Assembly: GCA_022866015.1 (NCBI GenBank)
Contig: JALHTX010000336.1
Location: forward strand, 1 to 7,578
DNA length: 7,578 nucleotides
Direction of reading: 5' to 3'
From: Thermoplasmatota archaeon
Lineage (GTDB): Archaea > Thermoplasmatota > E2 > DHVEG-1
A program made the translations under genes and the position numbers. Below, in pieces: positions 1 through 3,852 of the stretch; within the stretch, counting starts at the first letter, position 1, and every line of letters starts with the position of its first letter. The notes beneath the pieces are model-generated. The model had not been told where the DNA came from and did not search any database. It saw only the letters and a program-made list of their open reading frames with translations.

Positions 1-138
1 GCAGGTTTTCAGTATCGTTTCTGTTTCCGAAAAATCTATACTTGAAATTATCTTTCTGAGGCTTGCCCTCCTATTGTTTTTCATTTGTGCATCTAAAACA
101 AATGAATCGTAGGGGGGCTCAATTAATTTTTCAACAGC
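1..138 (-). CDS. Unidentified partial reading frame at the left edge
   Basis: An open frame on the minus strand runs from just after a TAG (139-141) off the left edge of the window, about 46 codons. The first ATG in it is at 82-84, giving a protein that begins MKNNRRASLRKI and continues with a Ser/Thr/Glu-rich stretch. No Shine-Dalgarno sequence precedes that ATG. The frame stays open upstream of it and encodes AVEKLIEPPYDSF, so the true start is uncertain, or this is an interior fragment. Arginine codons are AGA/AGG, as in the neighbouring genes, but base composition is richer in GC than the adjoining intergenic DNA. The upstream end coincides with the putative insertion-sequence terminal repeat at 121-140, so this could be the start of a transposase or accessory gene inside such an element. 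I do not recognise the family. A chance open frame is possible. Confidence 0.3.
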
Positions 139-140
139 CT
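121..140. mobile_element. Possible terminal inverted repeat of an insertion sequence
   Basis: Read on the minus strand, this stretch is AGGCTGTTGAAAAATTAAT. The putative left end of the insertion sequence at 7444-7462 reads AGGCTGTCCGATAATTCAT. The first seven bases are identical, and 14 of 19 match overall. If both are termini, an element extends leftward out of the window from here and a second, related one extends rightward from 7444. Transposase coding sequence is not recognisable on this side, so the call rests only on terminus similarity and the change in composition near 140. Confidence 0.35.
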
Positions 141-231
141 AGGGTGAAATAGATTACTTTTTTTTATAAAAAACAAAATTCGTTGAACTTAAAAGTTTTT
201 GTAAAATTAGGTTTTTTAGTAAAAAATGCTA

Positions 232-358
232 TAAGGAGAAACCTATTTTTTAATTGGTTTTTTCTATGTTCATTGACATCTATTCAATGTCAAACAACAT
301 TAAATAGCATTAAATAACATTAAAAAGCATTAAAATCAATTATAGATTTTTCTCCTTA
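232..358. repeat. 10-bp inverted repeat enclosing a small repeat module
   Basis: TAAGGAGAAA at 232-241 is the exact reverse complement of TTTCTCCTTA at 349-358. Between the arms lie a 7-bp inverted repeat (TTGACAT 273-279 and ATGTCAA 287-293) and the 10-bp tandem array at 297-336. A 127-bp unit with inverted ends and no gene resembles a miniature inverted-repeat element, but no target-site duplication is visible and no second full copy exists in the window. Confidence 0.45.
297..336. repeat. Four-unit 10-bp tandem repeat
   Basis: Four adjacent units follow the pattern (A/G)CATTAAA(T/A)(A/T): ACATTAAATA, GCATTAAATA, ACATTAAAAA and GCATTAAAAT. The first base alternates A/G. The period is close to one DNA helical turn, so every unit faces the same side of the helix, as expected for phased protein binding or intrinsic curvature. 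The same ACATTAAATA word recurs at 448-457 and 493-502. Confidence 0.75.
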
Positions 359-414
359 ACATTAAAATAGAATAATGCCGTCAGCATAATCATAGATTAA
401 TGTTAATGTCCTTT

Positions 415-441
415 GATGGCATCACTTAAAGTGATGCCATC
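415..441. repeat. 27-bp near-perfect palindrome
   Basis: GATGGCATCACTT (415-427) and AAGTGATGCCATC (429-441) are exact reverse complements around a single central A. As RNA it would form an 11-bp stem with a 5-nt loop. No T-run follows on either strand, so an intrinsic terminator is unlikely; a dimeric regulator site or a cruciform-forming element fits better. Its right arm overlaps ATGCCATCAACATAAC (434-449), which resembles ATGCCGTCAGCATAAT at 375-390, so part of the arm exists in a second, non-palindromic copy. Confidence 0.8.
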
Positions 442-449
442 AACATAAC

Positions 450-516
450 ATTAAATAATCTCATAAATCAAGATTAAATACCGTCTTAATCAACATTAAA
501 TAACGTCTTAATCAAC
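450..516. repeat. 22-bp tandem repeat, two good copies and one degenerate copy
   Basis: Positions 473-494 and 495-516 are directly adjacent 22-bp units that differ at one base (C481 versus A503). Each begins ATTAAATA and ends CGTCTTAATCAAC. The 23 bp before them (450-472) start with the same ATTAAATAA and end ATCAAG, and look like a decayed third copy. The period is about two helical turns. The last copy runs into a small inverted repeat, TCAACA 512-517 and TGTTGA 523-528. Confidence 0.75.
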
Positions 517-550
517 AAAAAATGTTGACATTAAAACGACTTTAAAATTT

Positions 551-597
551 TTTGTGATAATGACACTATAAAATTTGTCATAATGACACTATAAAAT
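551..597. repeat. 23-bp tandem repeat containing a TGTCAT/ATGACA palindrome
   Basis: Positions 551-573 and 574-596 are adjacent 23-bp units that differ only at their sixth base (G556 versus C579). The second copy carries a perfect palindrome TGTCAT-A-ATGACA (576-588), which the single substitution breaks in the first copy. Each unit ends ACTATAAAA, which could serve as a TATA-like element. A further CATAATGACAATAA lies at 786-799. Paired operator sites are a reasonable reading; no adjacent regulator gene supports it. Confidence 0.75.
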
Positions 598-683
598 AAG
601 TTCCACTAAAATAATGTATATATAGAACCTCTAAACCGTTATTTATATACCTTTTACATTGCTAGTTTCAGTTATGGTTTTTT

Positions 684-890
684 TTAGTTATAGTAGTATT
701 GGTTTAGTATTTTTTCAAATAAAGGAAAATGCTCCAACATCTTCATAATAAGTTGTATAATTGGGTTGTAGGTGAATATCTTTAGCATAATGACAATAAG
801 TGGGTCTGATTATTCGCTTACTTTACCAAGTTCGTCTTTTGCTTGTACTTTTACTAAGAAGGTTTTTTTACTATTCCAATTTAGATTTTT
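684..890 (-). pseudogene. Relic of the 3' end of a secreted beta-domain protein gene
   Basis: Reading the minus strand from 878 gives W-N-S-K-K-T-F-L-V-K-V-Q-A-K-D-E-L-G-K-V-S-E, then an in-frame TAA (810-812), then SDPLIVIML and a tail ending HFPLFEKILNQYYYN before the stop at 684-686. The first part matches the closing strand of a PKD/Fn3-like domain ('...VKAKDxxGxxSxWSDPL...') as seen in exported archaeal proteins, with TAA where a Trp would be expected. The last part closely resembles the C-terminal tail of the carboxypeptidase in this window (FPILEKILNL). There is no start codon, and the frame closes upstream at 891-893, inside the end of glmM. This is therefore a truncated, interrupted 3' remnant, perhaps left by recombination that placed glmM against the tail of a surface-protein gene. 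Read-through or a recent mutation in a chimeric gene is less likely. Confidence 0.75.
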
Positions 891-2260
891 TTAATTAGAT
901 CCTCTGTTATTTTTTTATAAGTTAAAGCAATTTCTTCTGCTTTTGTTTTATCTTTAGATTCAGCGTATACTCTAAAAATTGGTTCTGTACCTGATGGTCT
1001 CAAAAGTACCCATCCATCTTTTAAATATAGTTTTACACCATCTGTTTCATCGACTTGCTTAACATTTTTATCTTTTTTAGTTTGTTTTGCAAGTGTTTTC
1101 ATAACTGTTTCTTTTTTATCATCAGGACATGACATTTTTATTTTATACACCTCATATTTTGGTATTTCATCGATAAGTTCTGAGAGTTTTTTGTTTTCTT
1201 TTGCCATTATCTCAAGTATTTTTGCGATACTCATCGCAGAATCGCGACAATATTGCATCTCAGGAAATATTAACCCCCCGTTTTCTTCTCCGCCAAAAAC
1301 TGCTTTTTCTTTTATCATAACTCGTGCAACAATTGGTGAACCTACTGCTGTATGTATAATTTTTCCCTTGTTTTTAAGTACAACATCATCAAAACAACTA
1401 GATGTTGTAACAGGTGTAACTGCAACCCCTCCATTTTCTTTTGTTGCATATTTTGCGCCTAGGGCTAGAGTTTTATCACCCCATATATAGGTTCCTTTTT
1501 CATCGATAAATATAGCCCTGTCTGCATCACCATCTTGTACAACACCAATATCTGCATTTACTTCTGGAACTTTTTTAATTAAAACAGTTAAATTTTCTGG
1601 TAATGGTTCTGAATTATGACCTGGAAAAGTTCCATCTGGTTCACAAAAAAGATAGGTTGTCTTGCAGCCAAGTTTCTCTAGTAATTTAGGTGCAACAAGG
1701 CTTCCTGCGCCGTTTCCACAATCTAGTACAACATGGAATTTTTTATTTTTTATTTTATTTACATCTACAGCTTTTAATATACCTTCAATATACAGATCAA
1801 TTGAACCATTCCAAAAACTTACTTTCCCAACATTTTTCCAATCAGAAAGCACAAATTTTTTTTCAAAATATATTTTTTCAATTTCATCTTCTACTTCTTT
1901 TGTAAATTCTGTACCATCTGCTGCAACACCTTTTATACCATTAAAATGTGGTGGATTATGGGATGCAGTAATAATTACTCCTGAATCAAATCCTTTTTCA
2001 CGAACAGTATATTGTAGAGTTGGTGTTGGAACAACTCCTACATCAATAACATCACATCCGGTTGCAAGTAATCCTGCAGATATCGCGTTTTTAAGCATAT
2101 CATTTGAAAGTCTTGCATCTGTTCCAATTGCAACTTTTGGTTTTGGAATTTTTCTTTTTATAAGAGTTCCCCATGCTTTACCAATACCTAGTACTAGATC
2201 ACAGTTCATGTCCTTATTTACTACGCCTCTGATTCCATTTGTTCCAAATAGTTTACCCAT
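881..2260 (-). CDS. glmM: Phosphoglucosamine mutase (alpha-D-phosphohexomutase family)
   Basis: This 459-residue cytoplasmic enzyme, of usual length for the family, interconverts hexosamine 6-phosphate and 1-phosphate, most likely GlcN-6-P to GlcN-1-P on the way to UDP-GlcNAc. All four family signatures are intact: the N-terminal FGTNGIRG (5-12), the active-site loop TASHNPP with phosphoserine Ser100, the metal loop DGDADR (243-248), the sugar-recognition loop GGEENGG (323-329), and the C-terminal phosphate loop RPSGTEPIFRVYAE (421-434). GEENGG with RPSGTEP is typical of archaeal GlmM-type enzymes, which can be hard to separate from phosphomannomutases by sequence. The ATG at 2258-2260 directly begins the conserved N-terminus and has a GGTGGT ribosome site five bases upstream. 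The gene lies 82 bp behind the nucleotidyltransferase on the same strand, probably in one transcript. Its 3' end overlaps the frame of a pseudogene relic. Confidence 0.9.
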   Translation of the reverse strand: MGKLFGTNGIRGVVNKDMNCDLVLGIGKAWGTLIKRKIPKPKVAIGTDARLSNDMLKNAISAGLLATGCDVIDVGVVPTPTLQYTVREKGFDSGVIITASHNPPHFNGIKGVAADGTEFTKEVEDEIEKIYFEKKFVLSDWKNVGKVSFWNGSIDLYIEGILKAVDVNKIKNKKFHVVLDCGNGAGSLVAPKLLEKLGCKTTYLFCEPDGTFPGHNSEPLPENLTVLIKKVPEVNADIGVVQDGDADRAIFIDEKGTYIWGDKTLALGAKYATKENGGVAVTPVTTSSCFDDVVLKNKGKIIHTAVGSPIVARVMIKEKAVFGGEENGGLIFPEMQYCRDSAMSIAKILEIMAKENKKLSELIDEIPKYEVYKIKMSCPDDKKETVMKTLAKQTKKDKNVKQVDETDGVKLYLKDGWVLLRPSGTEPIFRVYAESKDKTKAEEIALTYKKITEDLIKKI

Positions 2261-2265
2261 TGTCT

Positions 2266-2271
2266 ACCACC
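2266..2271 (-). promoter_or_regulatory. Ribosome binding site of glmM
   Basis: GGTGGT on the minus strand lies five bases before the ATG and differs by one base from the archaeal consensus GGAGGT. It supports internal initiation of glmM on a shared message with the upstream gene. The rest of the 82-bp spacer holds only a weak 6-bp hairpin (AAACCA/TGGTTT, 2306-2324), not a clear promoter or terminator. Confidence 0.6.
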
Positions 2272-2342
2272 AAAATCATTTAGAATAATAAAAGCGTAAA
2301 TGAATAAACCAATAAAAATGGTTTTCGATAAAAAATCTGTAT

Positions 2343-3371
2343 TTAGTTTATAACAGCGTTTCCTATTTGTTTATCTGGATAATCTTTGGGTTTTGGTTGA
2401 GTCCAAATTATAGTATTTTCTAAAGTAGTTTTTTCTTTTATTTTTTCGTTGTCACCAACCACTATGTATTCTAATTTACAACCATTATTTATTTCAGAAT
2501 TTTCACCTATTACACAATTTGATAAAATTACATTATAACCTATTTTTACGTTATTAAAAACAATTGTTTCTTTAATATCAGAGTTACTGCCGATAAATAC
2601 ATTGTCTCCAATTGTTGATTTTTTTAAAACACCATTAACTATACAGTTAACTCCTTTACAAAAATCAAGTTTTTTTAAATCTAAAAGAAACCTATTTACT
2701 TCTAAAAAACTACTTATTCGGCCGATATCCATCCAATATCCTTGAAATTTAAAACCATAAAACCTATCTGTATCATTTATTATCCGGGGAAATATTTCTT
2801 TTTCCATTGATACAAGTCTACCTTTTTTAATGTAATCTAAAACTAATGGTTCTAAACAATAAGCACCTGCATTTATTAGATTAGAAGGGGCATCCTCTGG
2901 TTTGGGTTTTTCAACAAAACTAATTATTTTACCGTCTTTTTGTACATCTACGACACCAAACTCTGAAACATTTTTTACAGGCCAAAGAGAAATCGTTGCA
3001 GCAGAATTATTTTTCTTATGAAAATTTATCATCTTATCAAGGTTTAAACTACAGATAATATCGCTATTTAATACTAGAAATCTTCCAGTTATATGTTTTT
3101 CTGCATATTTTGTAGCACCACCTGTCCCAAGAGGCGTTTTTTCATCGTTTATAATTATTTCTTTACCACAATCGTGTTTGCTGAAATATTCTTCAATTTG
3201 GTCTTTGCGATAATTTACTGCAAGTATTACTTTGTCTATTTCAGAGGGCAATGAGTCTATAAGATGAATAATCATAGGTTTATTTAGAATTGGTAATAAT
3301 GATTTTGCTCGAGTATAAGTTAAGGGTCTAAGTCTGGTTCCAAAGCCACCTGCAAGAATTATTGCTTCCAT
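2343..3371 (-). CDS. Sugar-1-phosphate nucleotidyltransferase with left-handed beta-helix tail
   Basis: This 342-residue cytoplasmic enzyme transfers a nucleotidyl group from an NTP to a sugar 1-phosphate. The N-terminal Rossmann-like NTP_transferase domain (about 1-230) carries LAGGFGTRLRPLT (6-18) with the following Lys23, the metal-binding Asp in NSD (102-104), FVEKP (152-156), INAGAY (166-171) and WMDIG (213-217). Residues about 240-325 are hexapeptide-type repeats (such as STIGDNVFIGSNS and NVILSNCVIGENS), indicating a left-handed beta-helix, but too few for a full GlmU-type acetyltransferase domain. General sequence features suit GDP-mannose, dTDP-glucose or UDP-GlcNAc pyrophosphorylases alike. 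The adjacent GlmM makes UDP-GlcNAc synthesis the favoured role, and this is an inference. The gene is first in the pair, starts at an ATG that opens the conserved MEAIILAGG, and has a GGAG site upstream. Confidence 0.85.
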   Translation of the reverse strand: MEAIILAGGFGTRLRPLTYTRAKSLLPILNKPMIIHLIDSLPSEIDKVILAVNYRKDQIEEYFSKHDCGKEIIINDEKTPLGTGGATKYAEKHITGRFLVLNSDIICSLNLDKMINFHKKNNSAATISLWPVKNVSEFGVVDVQKDGKIISFVEKPKPEDAPSNLINAGAYCLEPLVLDYIKKGRLVSMEKEIFPRIINDTDRFYGFKFQGYWMDIGRISSFLEVNRFLLDLKKLDFCKGVNCIVNGVLKKSTIGDNVFIGSNSDIKETIVFNNVKIGYNVILSNCVIGENSEINNGCKLEYIVVGDNEKIKEKTTLENTIIWTQPKPKDYPDKQIGNAVIN

Positions 3372-3381
3372 ACTTATTTTT

Positions 3382-3385
3382 CTCC
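3382..3385 (-). promoter_or_regulatory. Ribosome binding site of the nucleotidyltransferase gene
   Basis: GGAG on the minus strand lies ten bases before the ATG at 3369-3371. AT-rich TATA-like sequence (about 3388-3400) lies immediately upstream but is too close to leave room for a leader containing this site. The functional promoter is probably further upstream and was not identified with confidence. Confidence 0.5.
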
Positions 3386-3750
3386 GATTTATAATATATT
3401 ACCATAACTTAATCTATTATTACCAATTAAAATTTTTTGAAAAAAATACTGTTTTAAAACCTGTGGAAATCCGATTGTTTATATTGAAATAAAGAATTTA
3501 CAACAAATAATCATGTGTCTTCAAAGTAATAAAATTCCTAAAATATTCAAGTATGTTTTCTTTTTTTTATAAAACTTTCAACAACTTCATTTTTATAGTA
3601 ATTTGAGATTATAAAATAGAATTTTTTTAGATATTCCTAAGATTGAGAATATAATAATAAGTTTTAAATAAACAAAATTTATATTAACATATTAAGATTT
3701 ATATTAATCACATATTAAAAATAATATTTATTTCGATTTAATTATCAAAA
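3386..3750. other. AT-rich divergent intergenic region
   Basis: This is the spacer between the divergently transcribed nucleotidyltransferase and carboxypeptidase genes. No credible gene was found. It is extremely AT-rich and includes an imperfect direct repeat of about 20 bp (3677-3696 and 3697-3716, each starting ATTTATATTAA and containing ACATATTAA or a close variant). It presumably holds the nucleotidyltransferase promoter, which low sequence complexity makes impossible to place by eye. Confidence 0.5.
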
Positions 3751-3753
3751 CTG

Positions 3754-3760
3754 TATATAA
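3754..3760 (+). promoter_or_regulatory. Probable TATA box of the carboxypeptidase gene
   Basis: TATATAA preceded by an A-rich BRE-like stretch (CAAAACTG) is the best archaeal promoter match upstream of the carboxypeptidase. A transcription start 25-27 bp downstream would fall near 3780-3785, giving a leader of roughly 70 bases. A strong GGAGGT (3771-3776) lies between the box and the predicted start, with no ATG at a usable distance, so it is not an obvious ribosome site. Confidence 0.5.
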
Positions 3761-3782
3761 TTGAAACGGCGGAGGTAAAAAA

Positions 3783-3833
3783 ACATTAAAATATTCCAAT
3801 AATATCAAATAGGAATAATAAAAGTTTTAATGT
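3783..3833 (+). promoter_or_regulatory. Imperfect hairpin in the carboxypeptidase 5' leader
   Basis: ACATTAAAA (3783-3791) pairs with TTTTAATGT (3825-3833), and directly inside it TATTCC (3792-3797) pairs with GGAATA (3812-3817), giving 15 base pairs with a 7-nt bulge on the 3' side (3818-3824) and a 14-nt loop. It begins about where transcription is predicted to start and ends before the ribosome site. It may stabilise the message or affect translation. AT-rich pairing makes chance occurrence possible. Confidence 0.45.
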
Positions 3834-3841
3834 AAATTTTA

Positions 3842-3849
3842 GAGATGAT
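3842..3849 (+). promoter_or_regulatory. Ribosome binding site of the carboxypeptidase gene
   Basis: GAGATGAT differs by one base from GAGGTGAT, the complement of the archaeal 16S rRNA 3' end, and ends three bases before the first of two adjacent ATG codons (3853 and 3856). It supports a start at one of these two, which differ by a single Met. Confidence 0.55.
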
Positions 3850-3852
3850 ATT

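Larger units (their letters stand above)
141..683. other. Repeat-rich intergenic region without a convincing gene
   Basis: No credible open frame lies here on either strand. The region is very AT-rich and contains ordered short repeats listed separately: a 10-bp inverted repeat enclosing a 10-bp tandem array, a 27-bp palindrome, a 22-bp tandem repeat, a 23-bp tandem repeat, and scattered TGACA/TGTCA and ACATTAAATA words. Past about 600 it contains two TATA-like stretches in inverted orientation (GTATATA 616-622 and TATATAC 644-650). Candidate roles are a regulatory region, a noncoding RNA locus, an origin-like iteron region or the relic of a mobile element. The sequence alone does not decide between them. 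Confidence 0.6.

Noticed and set aside
415..441. Intrinsic terminator for glmM or the relic
   Set aside because: No T-run follows the palindrome on either strand.
297..597. CRISPR array
   Set aside because: The repeats are 10, 22 and 23 bp, tandem without unique spacers of constant length, and no cas gene is present.
807..812. Recoding of the in-frame TAA in the relic
   Set aside because: Known archaeal recoding (pyrrolysine) uses TAG, and the fragment has no 5' part or start, so a pseudogene explains it better.
1191..1490. Plus-strand open frame of 99 codons, with larger ones at 1662-2288 and 1690-1905
   Set aside because: They lie antisense to glmM, whose catalytic motifs are all present; their translations are low-complexity shadows without recognisable domains.
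3513..3572. Short plus-strand frame starting MCLQSNKIPK, about 30 bp after a TATA-like TTTATATT
   Set aside because: Only 19 codons ending in a poly-Phe run in AT-rich DNA; the promoter-like match is expected by chance there.
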